A stretch of 47,555 nt of DNA from CAVUUN01 sp964421755 (lineage in GTDB: Bacteria; Acidobacteriota; UBA6911; RPQK01), in contig CAYQYP010000386.1 in the NCBI GenBank assembly GCA_964421755.1, positions 1-47,555 of the forward strand, given 5' to 3'. Position numbers and translations under genes: made by a program. Position 1 is the first letter of the stretch, and each line of letters begins with the position of its first letter. Of the stretch, positions 7,070-15,076 are shown piece by piece. Under the pieces are notes generated by a model. It saw only the letters and a list, made by a program, of their open reading frames with translations, was not told the DNA's origin and did not search any database.

Positions 7070-9193
7070 CTAGCTCGTCTTCCCCAGGTGGTAGTACGTG
7101 CCACCGCCGTGGTGTTTTTCCTGGAGCTCCCCGGTTTCCACCAGGTGATCGGCGGCGTGTTTCAGCTCTCCAAGCTTGCCGCTGAAGTGCGTTCTACCGG
7201 CGAGATTCAGTAGCTGCATCTCCGCCTGGGGCTCATGCTCGAAGACTTCCTTGATCTTGACGGCCAGCTCCGCTGAATACGTAGTCGAAGCAAACATCGG
7301 CCCTCCTTTCTCGACCTTCAGCTCGAGCCCGGATTGGGCTTGGGCCAGCCGGATCGAGTCGGCAACGATCTCCGCGATGTCCCTGGTTTCATCGACGGCC
7401 GCGCTCAGCATCATTCGACACTGGGGACAAGACGTTACGAGCAAGGTCGCGCCTGATGCCTTGATCTCCGCACGGCGCGCCTGGTCAAGCCGCTTCTCGT
7501 TCGTGATCTCTCGAACGAAGCCGGCGGCGCCGCCGCCGCAGCAGAGCGTCCGTTCCCTGCGCCGCGGCATTTCCTCCAACGCCACGCCGGCCTTCGCGAG
7601 CAACATGCGGGGCGCCTCGGTGATGCCTTCATAGCGGGCCAGGTAGCACGGGTCGTGATACGTGGCCTTCGCCGAGCCGTCGGTGACGCGCGGAACGAGC
7701 CGTCCCTGCGCCATCAATTCGGCTAACAGCTCCGAATGGTGAACCGCGCGAATCGACTGGGTCCCGTTGAACTGGATGTGCTCGCGCTTGATCGTGTGAA
7801 GACAATGCGGGCAAGGAGTCACAACTTGCCTGACGTTTTTCTCGTGCAGGATTTGAACACTCTGACGCGCCAGGTCTTGGAACTGGGCTTCTTCGCCCTG
7901 CCGGCGCGAGTGGTGGCCGCAGCACGGTTCATCATCCAGTACTCCGTACTTGACCCCGGCGGCGTCCAGCGTGGTCTTCAGGGCGGCAACGGCGGTCTGC
8001 TGGTCGGCGTTAAAGCCCCAGACGCAGCCGAGCCACAGCAGCCACTGGTCCTGCTCGCCCGTGAATCGAGGCATTCCCAGTTTCGCGAGCATCTGCTTTC
8101 GATCGCTCTTCGGAAGCCGAAGCGCGTTGCCGTGGGATTCAATGGCGCGAAGGAAGTCGCTCGCCACGACTCCCTTGCCGGTAGCCAGCGCCTGCGCCCG
8201 TTTTGCGCCGACCAGCACCTGAAGATGCTCGACGCCGACCGCGCAGGAGTTCTCGCAGGCGCCGCAGGTCGCACAGTAACCAAGAGCCTCTTCACCAATT
8301 ACGGTCCCGATCACGGGATCCTCTGGCTTGGCGCTGAAAAGGGCTTTCCGTCCGGCGAGTACCCACGCGCGTGGATCCATCTCCGTGCCGGCAAGCGCGG
8401 CCGGGCAGTTGTCCGTGCACCTGCGGCACTCGACGCAGGCCAGCAGGTCCATGCGCGTCTTCCACGGCAGTGTCCGCATGGTCTCCAAGCCGAGCGTTAT
8501 GTCCTCAACCTCTGATTCGGCGATCGCCTCCAGGTCCAGCTTGACGTAGTCGCCCAGACGATCGGATCGGAAGAAGATGTTGAGCGGTGCCAGAAAAATG
8601 TGGAAGTGCTTGCTCCGGATGATCAGGTGAGGGAAGGCGAGGATGACGAGCGCGTGGGTCCACCAGTTGATCCGCTCCGCAAACGGCGTTGCGCGCATGC
8701 CGTTCAGGTATGTGACCATCAGGACCAGGATGAACAGCGCGACAAGTGCGGAAGTCCAGGAGCGCGGGTCCGGGGACGTCTTCACCAGTACGAATCGCCT
8801 GAAAGCGAGGCCGACAATTCCCGCGCTGACCATCACCGCGACGATCAGCATGAGACTGCGGTAAAGCGGAAGTGCCGGTCCGAGGAGAGGTTCCAGAAGC
8901 GACAGCCCGAAGCCGTTGAAGAAGTGCTCGATCGTCTCCGGGGCGAATGCCACGAAGCCCAGAAATACTGCCGCGTGCAGCAGTCCGACGACCGGCCGTC
9001 CTCCAACCACGCGCGACTGCAGCAGAACTTCTTTCGCCGTGCGTTTCAGCCGGGCAACAGGGTTATCGGTGCGCGGGCGGTCCGGACCTCCGGCGAGAAT
9101 TGCCCGAATCTTCGGAGTGACCTTCAGGACAAACCACGAGACGCTGGCAAGAATCAGAATAGCGAGAAGGATCCGTTCCCAGAACAAGTGCAT
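7070..9193 (-). CDS. Membrane-bound (Fe-S) oxidoreductase with NarI-like N-terminus and two CCG domains
   Basis: A 707-residue protein. The first about 230 residues hold several membrane helices (LLAILILASVSWFVL, VGLLHAAVFLGFVAF, SLMLIVAVMVSAGIVGLAF and ALVALFILVLMVTYL), as in nitrate-reductase gamma/HdrE-like haem-binding subunits. A two-cluster ferredoxin domain follows (CVECRRCTDNCP near 250, CATCGACENSC near 306). Two CCG domains come next (EPCCGHH near 425 with CPHC near 463; HDPCYL near 514, CCGGGAAG near 549, CPQC near 591). This layout is that of heterodisulfide-reductase/GlpC-related proteins that pass electrons between quinones and soluble partners, often electron-transfer flavoprotein. 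No etfAB is in the window, so the partner is unknown. A candidate promoter and palindromic site lie upstream. Confidence 0.88.
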   Translation of the reverse strand: MHLFWERILLAILILASVSWFVLKVTPKIRAILAGGPDRPRTDNPVARLKRTAKEVLLQSRVVGGRPVVGLLHAAVFLGFVAFAPETIEHFFNGFGLSLLEPLLGPALPLYRSLMLIVAVMVSAGIVGLAFRRFVLVKTSPDPRSWTSALVALFILVLMVTYLNGMRATPFAERINWWTHALVILAFPHLIIRSKHFHIFLAPLNIFFRSDRLGDYVKLDLEAIAESEVEDITLGLETMRTLPWKTRMDLLACVECRRCTDNCPAALAGTEMDPRAWVLAGRKALFSAKPEDPVIGTVIGEEALGYCATCGACENSCAVGVEHLQVLVGAKRAQALATGKGVVASDFLRAIESHGNALRLPKSDRKQMLAKLGMPRFTGEQDQWLLWLGCVWGFNADQQTAVAALKTTLDAAGVKYGVLDDEPCCGHHSRRQGEEAQFQDLARQSVQILHEKNVRQVVTPCPHCLHTIKREHIQFNGTQSIRAVHHSELLAELMAQGRLVPRVTDGSAKATYHDPCYLARYEGITEAPRMLLAKAGVALEEMPRRRERTLCCGGGAAGFVREITNEKRLDQARRAEIKASGATLLVTSCPQCRMMLSAAVDETRDIAEIVADSIRLAQAQSGLELKVEKGGPMFASTTYSAELAVKIKEVFEHEPQAEMQLLNLAGRTHFSGKLGELKHAADHLVETGELQEKHHGGGTYYHLGKTS

Positions 9194-9293
9194 CGGCTAG
9201 GCCTCCAGTCGAGGTTGCCCGGACCCAGCCGAAGTTCTGCGCCGGCACTCACCGGCCGTCCTACCACCGGCTCAGGACCGGCGACCGGGTAAG

Positions 9294-9353
9294 ATTGTTC
9301 GGTAGCTTTAACATTTTTGTCAAACTCTTTCCGCTGGTAAACATTTGTGTTTA
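9294..9353 (-). promoter_or_regulatory. Candidate promoter and operator-like palindrome of the Fe-S oxidoreductase
   Basis: On the minus strand TTGACA (9318-9323) is followed after 18 bases by AACAAT (9294-9299), a fair sigma-70-like pair about 100 bases before the start codon. Immediately upstream of the -35, at 9338-9353, lies a perfect inverted repeat TAAACA-TTTG-TGTTTA in an AT-rich patch that stands out from the GC-rich surroundings. Its position suggests an activator site, but no regulator can be assigned. Confidence 0.4.
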
Positions 9354-9402
9354 AATAGTTTACGGTTTTAGGGCCGTTTTGATGAGCTTTTCAACAGGAG
9401 GG

Positions 9403-9475
9403 AAAGGCAGCCACGGATTTTCACGGATTACGCGGATTAGGATCTGCGGCATCCGTGCAATCCGTGGCTGCCTTT
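9403..9475. repeat. Inverted repeat, AAAGGCAGCCACGGATT type
   Basis: Perfect 17-base arms (9403-9419 and 9459-9475) enclose inner GGATTnCnCGGATTA units. The element spans the stop codon of the isomerase at 9421, which therefore reads into it for about 15 codons (A-A-T-D-C-T-D type peptide). The hairpin lacks a T-run on the minus strand, so it is not a classical intrinsic terminator. I have the impression that this CCACGGATT repeat is widespread in environmental genomes, from memory only. Confidence 0.85.
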
Positions 9476-10299
9476 TTCAGGAATTTCACGCCGTCGAAGG
9501 CGATCGATTCGGGGGTTGGCTCAATGTCGCGCCAGATTGCCGCGGCGGCGGACAGCCCGACGATCGCGAAGCCGAAGCTTTCGATCGTGAGCCAGCCGTT
9601 GTAGTCGATTTGACGAAGCGCGCTGAACAGGCCCGGCCAGTCCACGTGTCCGTTGCCGGGTGTCCCGCGGTCGTTTTCCGAAGTGTGCACGTGTCGCAGG
9701 CGAGTGCCGGCCGTCAGGCAGGCCGCGCGGAGGTCCTTTTCCTCGATGTTCGCATGGAAGGTGTCAAGGAGGATGCCGACATTGGGATGGGCCACTTCAT
9801 CGCACAATTTTGCGGCCTGGGCGGCGGTGTTAAGGAAATAGGTTTCGAAGCGGTTGAGTGGTTCGATGGCGAGCGTCACGTCATTCTGCTCGAGCACCGG
9901 ACCGAGTGAACGGTAAGCATCGACAGCGCGGGCCCATTCATCAGGCGTCGGCCGGCGCCCAACAAGTAGTCCAACCGGCGAGTACAAGGGCCCCGCGACA
10001 ATCCTTGCACCTACGTCCGCCGCCAGTCGCACGAAGTCGGCAATCCGGGCCCGGGCCTTTTCCCGGATGCTCGCGTCGTCGCTGATCAGGCTCAAGTCTC
10101 CGCTCAGAACCGAACAGAACGTGCACTCCAAATCATTTTCGGCCAGCCCCTTGCGGATTCCGGAAACCGGCATGCCTGTCGGCTCGAACACCGGGAATTC
10201 CACGCCGTCGAATCCCTTTTCCTTGATGACCGGCAGCAGCGGGAGGCAGCCGCTGTCGAAGTTGACGGTCCAGATCAGGGCGTTTACGCCGAATTTCAT
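9421..10299 (-). CDS. Sugar isomerase/epimerase, D-psicose/tagatose 3-epimerase-like
   Basis: A 292-residue cytoplasmic TIM barrel of the ketose 3-epimerase branch. It shows MKFGVNALIWT at the first strand, IEPLNRFETYFLN with the metal-binding glutamate, ILLDTFHANIEE with the aspartate and histidine, HVHTSENDRGTPGNGHVDW (a strong signature of the group) and LTIESFG with the last glutamate. Enzymes of this group epimerise keto-hexoses or keto-pentoses at C3, or isomerise related sugar acids. Substrate unknown. ATG 10299 has AAGGAC five bases upstream. The normal protein probably ended near FLKK. The following residues and stop are encoded by the repeat at 9403-9475. It is the last gene of the minus-strand carbohydrate locus, 74 bases after the cupin gene. 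Confidence 0.87.
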   Translation of the reverse strand: MKFGVNALIWTVNFDSGCLPLLPVIKEKGFDGVEFPVFEPTGMPVSGIRKGLAENDLECTFCSVLSGDLSLISDDASIREKARARIADFVRLAADVGARIVAGPLYSPVGLLVGRRPTPDEWARAVDAYRSLGPVLEQNDVTLAIEPLNRFETYFLNTAAQAAKLCDEVAHPNVGILLDTFHANIEEKDLRAACLTAGTRLRHVHTSENDRGTPGNGHVDWPGLFSALRQIDYNGWLTIESFGFAIVGLSAAAAIWRDIEPTPESIAFDGVKFLKKAATDCTDAADPNPRNP

Positions 10300-10324
10300 A
10301 CAGAGTCCTTCTCTTGCCCGGCTC

Positions 10325-10379
10325 GTCAGCCGGTCGGCCGGTCAGCCGGTCAGCTGGTCAGCCGGTCAGCCGGTCAGTC
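10325..10379. repeat. Tandem array of GTCAGCCG units
   Basis: About six imperfect 8-9 base units (GTCAGCCG, with GTCGGCCG and GTCAGCTG variants) fill the spacer between the cupin and epimerase genes. The stop codon of the cupin gene (10374-10376) lies inside the last unit. Confidence 0.85.
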
Positions 10380-11585
10380 CTGCAACACCAGGTCAGGGTT
10401 ATCCGGGCCGAAGTGTTTGAGGATGACCAGCGGGTCCACCTTGGACGCGTTCTGGATGCAGACACCTTCCCGAGCCGCTCGCTCGGTCACGAAGAACTCA
10501 TCGTAGGTCAGCTGTCCGTAGCGGATCATGACCGGGGTCTCGATCTCCCAGACTCCCATGCTCCCGTGCCCCTGCATGAGGATGAGTCCGTAGGCAGCCG
10601 CGTCCTCGATCCTGGCGGTGCAGCCCGGAAGCACGGTCAGCTCCTTCGCGCTGAAGGTATGCGATTTGTAGCAGATCCAATTTTCGATGTAGCCGGCGGC
10701 CTTCATTTCTGCGAGCGGTCGCACGGGTTTCGGCCGCATGAACCGATGGCTGGCAAAATCAGGATCGATGTTCTTTTCCCAGTCGATCACCTCCATCAGG
10801 TAGTCAACGTCGTTCTCTCTCTCCTTTGGTGTGTTCTTCCAGAGGAGCTCTGTCGGGACGATCTGGTCGCCGGTCAGAGACTGGTACATCGCAAAAACGT
10901 CGGATGCTTTCTGCGGTTCATAGGTGCACAGGCTGCCAGGGGCATGCAGCACTCCGGGAGGGACGTCCCAACCCGTTCCGATCTCGAGCCGATAAGCTCG
11001 TGAAATGTTCGTGATCTTGTTGTCGCCTTTTTGGAAGTCGACGAGGCAGCGCCGCAGCTCGTCCTTCGTCGTGCCGGGGTTCAGTCCAAAGAAGGTGAAG
11101 GGAAAATCTCCTCCGTGGTTATTGACCTGAGGGGGGAAGTAATAGGCTTCGGGCTTGCCGCTTTGCCCGGTCAGGCGGGCATGTTCATCCCTGTGGTGAA
11201 TGTGGTGCGGCAGGGCGCCCTTGTTGTCGAAGAACTTGGAGTACATGGGCCAGCGTCCGTACTCGTTCCAGATTCGGTCGCCGAGGATTTGAGCGCCGAA
11301 CTCCTCGATGGCATCGCGTAACAGAAACTGTTCCCCATCCTCGCCAACAATGAAGCTCAACCCCTCGTTCGGGCTGGTGAGTGGCCCGTTGTCGGCCGGT
11401 GTCGTGGACGAAAACCAGCGCTCGTCTATGCCTCCTCGCTGCCCGCCCAGGGCGTAGTAGTCGTCCGGGTGCAGCTTGATACGGCGTCCGGGGACACAGA
11501 ATGAACGGGGCACCCAGGTTGGCGCCAGCCGAACGATTCCGTTTCCTTGCTCCAGAGCCCTTTCAGCTTGAGTTCTCGCCGACAT
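10374..11585 (-). CDS. Cupin-fold protein, mannose-6-phosphate isomerase-like
   Basis: A 403-residue soluble protein. Metal-binding features of class I phosphomannose isomerase-like cupins are visible: ALPHHIHHRDEHA near residues 123-135, later a histidine-containing VPPGVLHAPGSLCTYEPQ, and LPGCTARIED...GLILMQGHGSMGVWE in a second cupin half. It is longer than ordinary small cupins and shorter than homogentisate dioxygenases. I infer a sugar or sugar-phosphate isomerase-type activity from fold and context, not a proven one. ATG 11585 is supported by AAAGGAG eight bases upstream. It lies 18 bases after the Gfo/Idh/MocA gene and before the epimerase, so the three are probably one transcript. 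The stop lies inside a tandem repeat array. Confidence 0.72.
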   Translation of the reverse strand: MSARTQAERALEQGNGIVRLAPTWVPRSFCVPGRRIKLHPDDYYALGGQRGGIDERWFSSTTPADNGPLTSPNEGLSFIVGEDGEQFLLRDAIEEFGAQILGDRIWNEYGRWPMYSKFFDNKGALPHHIHHRDEHARLTGQSGKPEAYYFPPQVNNHGGDFPFTFFGLNPGTTKDELRRCLVDFQKGDNKITNISRAYRLEIGTGWDVPPGVLHAPGSLCTYEPQKASDVFAMYQSLTGDQIVPTELLWKNTPKERENDVDYLMEVIDWEKNIDPDFASHRFMRPKPVRPLAEMKAAGYIENWICYKSHTFSAKELTVLPGCTARIEDAAAYGLILMQGHGSMGVWEIETPVMIRYGQLTYDEFFVTERAAREGVCIQNASKVDPLVILKHFGPDNPDLVLQD

Positions 11586-11603
11586 TGCGTATCTCCTTTA
11601 GTG

Positions 11604-12761
11604 CTAGACCGCTAACCGATCTCCTCGTGTAACCGCCGTCCACTCCTCGGTCGCAGCGGACGCCAGGACCGCGTCGCACAGGTATTGGGTGGCCAACGCC
11701 TCCCGAAATGTAGGCGAGGTCGCTTCTCCCTTTTCGAGGTTGAACAGAAAATCGGCAGCCTGGTGAACAAAAGTGTGCTCGTAACCAATCTGGAGCCCCG
11801 GGACCCACCACCTGTCCATGTAGGGCATGTCCGAGTCGGTCACGTGGATTGAGCGCCAGCCGCGGACCACCGAGTCATCCCGGTGATCGAAGTAACTGAG
11901 CCTGTGGAGGTCATGGAGGTCCCAGGCGATCGAGGCATGCTCCCCGTTGATCTCGAGCGTGAAGAGCGCTTTGTGGCCCCGCGCATAGCGAGTCGATTCG
12001 AACGTGCCCAACGAGCCGTTCGCGAACCGCGCAAGGACGGCACACGCGTCGTCGATGCCGACCGGCTCGACCCGCCCGGTCAGGTTGTGCTTTCGCTGCT
12101 TCACGAACGTTTCCGTCATGGCGGTTACCCGCTCAACCGGGCCGTTCAGCCACAGAGCCGTATCGAAGTTGTGCGCCAGCAGGTCGCCGGTGACGCCGCT
12201 TCCGGCGACGGCAACGTCAAGCCGCCAGAGCCCCTGCCCGCCCTGCGGCAGGTCGGCCGATATCGTCCAGTCCTGCAGAAAAACCGACCGGTAGTGGAAG
12301 ATCTTGCCCAGGCGGCCCTCGTCGATCAAGAGCTTCGCGAGGGTGACGGCCGGAACGCGGCGGTAATTGTACCAGACGGTGTTTGGGACGCCAGCCCTCT
12401 CCACGGCGTCCACCATATCGCGGGCGTCAGCCCCGTTCCGGGCGAGCGGTTTTTCGCAGAGAATCATCTTCCCTGCCGCTGCGGCGGCAGTTGCGATGTC
12501 CTTGTGCACGTCATTGGGAGCGCAGATGTCGATCGCATCGATGTCGGAACGTTCAATCAGCTTGCGCCAGTCGGTCTCGACGGATTCATAGCCCCATTGG
12601 TCGGCGAAAGCCCGGACTTCCGGCTCGCGCCGGGCGCAGACGGCTTTCAGGACCGGCAGGAAAGGGACATCGAAGAAGTTCCACACCTTGCGCCAGGCAT
12701 TCGAATGCGCGCGCCCCATGAACCCACAACCGATCAGCCCGATGTTGAGTTTCTTCGTCAT
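11604..12761 (-). CDS. Gfo/Idh/MocA-family oxidoreductase (cytoplasmic)
   Basis: A 385-residue NAD(P)-dependent dehydrogenase. The Rossmann motif GLIGCGFMGRAHSNAW is at about 8-23, the catalytic EKP motif is in LCEKPLARN near 100, and the C-terminal alpha/beta domain carries SGVTGDLLAHNFDTALWL with the conserved D-x3-H-type residues. The family oxidises or reduces sugars, inositols and sugar acids at a hydroxyl group. The neighbouring isomerases and cupin suggest a carbohydrate or inositol-like substrate. There is no export signal, unlike the paralogue at 17069. Start ATG 12759-12761 has GGGGAG about ten bases upstream. It leads the run Gfo, cupin, epimerase. The spacer behind it carries the short palindrome copy B. 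Confidence 0.9.
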   Translation of the reverse strand: MTKKLNIGLIGCGFMGRAHSNAWRKVWNFFDVPFLPVLKAVCARREPEVRAFADQWGYESVETDWRKLIERSDIDAIDICAPNDVHKDIATAAAAAGKMILCEKPLARNGADARDMVDAVERAGVPNTVWYNYRRVPAVTLAKLLIDEGRLGKIFHYRSVFLQDWTISADLPQGGQGLWRLDVAVAGSGVTGDLLAHNFDTALWLNGPVERVTAMTETFVKQRKHNLTGRVEPVGIDDACAVLARFANGSLGTFESTRYARGHKALFTLEINGEHASIAWDLHDLHRLSYFDHRDDSVVRGWRSIHVTDSDMPYMDRWWVPGLQIGYEHTFVHQAADFLFNLEKGEATSPTFREALATQYLCDAVLASAATEEWTAVTRGDRLAV

Positions 12762-12787
12762 CGTTTGTCGCTCCCCTTGGCCACTGG

Positions 12788-12863
12788 ACGCTCGCCAACC
12801 GGGCCGTAAAGCGGCGGATTCGCTGTTCAGAATCCGCCGCTTTACGGCCCGGTTGGCGAGCGT
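12788..12863. repeat. Dispersed palindrome, GCGGCGGATTC family, copy B (short form)
   Basis: Perfect arms of about 34 bases (ACGCTCGCCAACCGGGCCGT... and complement) meet at an 8-base loop GCTGTTCA. It contains the outer part of the family (CCAACCGGGCC-GTAAAGCGGCGGATTC) but lacks the inner CCCTACGAC section of copies A, C and D, as if the two inner segments had been deleted. It sits in the spacer between two carbohydrate genes on the same strand. Confidence 0.9.
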
Positions 12864-12877
12864 TGAGAAAGTCCCGG

Positions 12878-13777
12878 TTACCCCCCGAACTTCCTGTTCA
12901 GTTCATCGACCGCCTGCTTGCATTTCTCGGTGACAGGCCAGGCATCCGGCCAGAAGCAGAGGTCGATCGTCCACCAGTCATGCCCCATGTTGTTGCGGAC
13001 GAGCTCCGGCAGCAGGCTGTCGAAGGGGATGACCCCCTCGCCGAAAGGTGCATGGGTCGACGTTTCATCCCCGTGCAGCGTCCCGTCCGAGTCGATTAGA
13101 TGAAGGTGATTGATCTTGCCGCGCAGCATCCTGGCTAGCTCCACCGCACCCCCCGGCAGGGTTTCCCTCCGCCCCGGCTGGCGCGCCCCGTGGACCGCGA
13201 CCATATGCCCGTGGCAGGTGTCGAACAGGACTCCGAAATTGTCATTGTTTACTTCGTCGACGATCCGAACGATATCCGAGGGTTTGTTGAAGGCAAATCC
13301 GGGCTCGAACTCCCAAGTGACTCGCACGCCCCGATCGGCCGCCTCGGCTGCGCAGGCCTTCCAGGTTTCGACGACGCGGCGCCGGGCCGTTTCGGGTTCC
13401 ACCTGATCGAAAATCGTGGGTGGCTGCACGGTATCGACACGAATCGCCGGGATCCCGAGATCCTGGCAGAAAGCCAGATTCTTGCGGAATTCGGCGAGGT
13501 AAGCGGCCGGGTCGTCGCTGTCGATCAGGTGCTGGCTCCAGAGATTTGCGGCCAGTCCCGACCAGTCGAGGCCCAGCGACCTCAACTCGTCGCGCACTTC
13601 CCGCCGCTGCTCGCGGGTTGGGAGGTCATCTGGATTCGGGTGTGGACGGAAGCCACCAAGCTCAACCCCGTCAAAGCCGAGAGCTTTCAACTTTGTGCAG
13701 ACATCCTTCCACGGGACCGGATGTTCGGCATACGGCCCAATCGTGTAGGCCCAGGTACCGATCGAGATCTTCTTCAT
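12878..13777 (-). CDS. Sugar-phosphate isomerase/epimerase (xylose-isomerase-like TIM barrel)
   Basis: A 299-residue cytoplasmic protein. It begins MKKISIGTWAYTIG and shows the usual superfamily positions: GFDGVELGGF, TWEFEPGFAFN with a metal-ligand glutamate, VLFDTCHGHM with the aspartate and histidine, INHLHLIDSDGTL and WWTIDLCF at the last strand, where a glutamate is often found. It therefore differs from the gene at 9421 and probably acts on another substrate. ATG 13777 is supported by AAGGAG seven bases upstream. An open frame extends further to 13909 but only through tandem repeats. It follows the LacI regulator on the same strand, separated by a repeat array. Confidence 0.87.
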   Translation of the reverse strand: MKKISIGTWAYTIGPYAEHPVPWKDVCTKLKALGFDGVELGGFRPHPNPDDLPTREQRREVRDELRSLGLDWSGLAANLWSQHLIDSDDPAAYLAEFRKNLAFCQDLGIPAIRVDTVQPPTIFDQVEPETARRRVVETWKACAAEAADRGVRVTWEFEPGFAFNKPSDIVRIVDEVNNDNFGVLFDTCHGHMVAVHGARQPGRRETLPGGAVELARMLRGKINHLHLIDSDGTLHGDETSTHAPFGEGVIPFDSLLPELVRNNMGHDWWTIDLCFWPDAWPVTEKCKQAVDELNRKFGG

Positions 13778-13800
13778 GATGGTCTCCTTGTCGAGACAAC

Positions 13801-13884
13801 TGCGCACTGCGCACTGCCCGCTGCCAACTGCCTGCTGCCTGCTGCCCGCTGCCTGCTGCCCGCTGCCTGCTGCCCGCTGGCAGG
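13801..13884. repeat. Tandem CTGCCCGCTGC array between lacI-type gene and isomerase
   Basis: About eleven units of 7 bases (CTGCCCG, CTGCCTG, CTGCGCA). The array fills nearly the whole spacer between the stop of the LacI-type gene (13888) and the start of the isomerase (13777). Same family as 525-866, 14953-15075 and 18443-18484. Confidence 0.9.
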
Positions 13885-13887
13885 TCC

Positions 13888-14946
13888 CTACCAGCTCAGC
13901 AGGTCCCATTCCCGGTGGCTTTCAGACCGCGTGGAATTGCGGACCACGAGTTCTATCGGGAGCAAGATATCCTTCGCGCTTTCCGGGTCCTCGATGGACT
14001 GAACGAGTAGCCTGGCTGCCTCAAAACCCATCTGGTAACGGGGGACCGCGATCGTTGTCAGTGACGGCTCGACCAGGCTGGAGACGAAAACGTTGTCAAA
14101 ACCAACCACCTTGACATCCGAGGGGATATCCAAACCGCGGTCCCTGATCGCCCGCATCGCACCGATCGCCATCTGGTCATTGGCGACGAGCACCCCGTCG
14201 ATCTCGAGACCGCGTTCGAGCAGTTTTCGCATGGCACGATAGCCGTCCCTAGGCGAAAAATCGCCCGGAACCACCCGCTTCGGGTCAAACGGGAGTGACG
14301 CACGCTTCAGCTCGTCCCGGTACCCTCTGCGCCGGCTGTCGGCAACACAGGAGACCCGGGGGCCCGCGATGTGCGCGATTTGGCGGCAGCCACACTCGAG
14401 CAGATGCCGCATCGCCATGCACGCGCCTTCGTAATTGTCGATTCGGACGGATCGCACTTGCCCGCCTGGAACTTCGCGCTCCAGACTCACCACCGGGATG
14501 CGCTTCTTGCGACCCCCCAGCTCGGCCAGGAAGTCGAGGTACTTCCTGTCCTCGAAGGGAGCCGCGGAATCGAGGATGATCCCGTCCACCCAGCTGCCCA
14601 CCAGCCTGCGGATCACGTCCACTTCCAGGTCCGCATCGAATCCGGTGTTGTAGAACGTCAGCCTGTAACCGACGCGCAAGGCATAGTCCTGAATCCCCTT
14701 CAGAACCTCTGGGAAAAAGATGCTGCTGATGTTCGGAATCACGACCCCGAGGACTCGGGTGGCCTTGCTTTTCAGGCCGCTGGCTACCGGATTGACCTCG
14801 TACTTGAGGTGCTCGATGGCTGCCGAAACGCGGTCCCGGAGCGTCTCGCTGACGAATTTCGTCCCGCGCCTGACATGCGAAACAGTCGAGATCGAGACGC
14901 CGGCGAGATCCGCGACGTCCTTGATATTCGCCCTTTCCCTGTGCAT
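13888..14946 (-). CDS. LacI-family transcriptional regulator
   Basis: A 352-residue regulator. The N-terminal helix-turn-helix is at about 6-30 (IKDVADLAGVSISTVSHV), the hinge helix follows (VNPVASGLKSKATR), and then a periplasmic-binding-protein-like effector domain (LGVVIPNISSIFFPEVLKGI, VDGIILDS, DGVLVANDQMAIGAM, VVGFDNVF). Family members bind a sugar or sugar phosphate and release operator DNA. The recognition helix ends SHVRRG instead of the usual SRVLNG. ATG 14946 has a GGGAG seven bases upstream, just at the edge of the repeat array 14953-15075. Longer openings are repeat peptides. It most likely controls this carbohydrate locus. A LacI-type AAAACGTTTT palindrome stands before the Gfo/Idh/MocA gene at 17069-18370. 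Confidence 0.92.
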   Translation of the reverse strand: MHRERANIKDVADLAGVSISTVSHVRRGTKFVSETLRDRVSAAIEHLKYEVNPVASGLKSKATRVLGVVIPNISSIFFPEVLKGIQDYALRVGYRLTFYNTGFDADLEVDVIRRLVGSWVDGIILDSAAPFEDRKYLDFLAELGGRKKRIPVVSLEREVPGGQVRSVRIDNYEGACMAMRHLLECGCRQIAHIAGPRVSCVADSRRRGYRDELKRASLPFDPKRVVPGDFSPRDGYRAMRKLLERGLEIDGVLVANDQMAIGAMRAIRDRGLDIPSDVKVVGFDNVFVSSLVEPSLTTIAVPRYQMGFEAARLLVQSIEDPESAKDILLPIELVVRNSTRSESHREWDLLSW

Positions 14947-14952
14947 GGCCAA

Positions 14953-15075
14953 CTCCCACTGCGCACTGCGCACTGCCCACTGCCCACTGCGCACTGCCCA
15001 CTGCGCACTGCCCACTGCCCACTGCCCGCTGCCCGCTGCCCACTGCCCACTGCCCGCTGCCCGCTGCCCGCTGCC
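14953..15075. repeat. Tandem CTGCCCACTGCGCA array
   Basis: About 17 units of 7 bases (CTGCGCA, CTGCCCA, CTGCCCG). It starts two bases from the stop codon of the HEAT-repeat gene (15077-15079) and ends seven bases before the LacI ATG, so it forms the complete spacer and even overlaps the ribosome-binding site region of lacI. Confidence 0.92.
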
Positions 15076-15076
15076 T

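Noticed and set aside
10325..10379. GTCAGCCG tandem units as iteron/origin
   Set aside because: No replication gene, DnaA boxes or AT-rich segment nearby. The units lie in an operon spacer like other short arrays here.
11883..12809. 308-codon plus-strand ORF opposite the Gfo/Idh/MocA gene
   Set aside because: Antisense shadow. The composition mirrors the real gene and no family is recognisable.
13778..13909. Longer N-terminus for the isomerase at 12878
   Set aside because: The added residues are read from the CTGCCCG array. ATG 13777 has AAGGAG and begins the family N-terminus.
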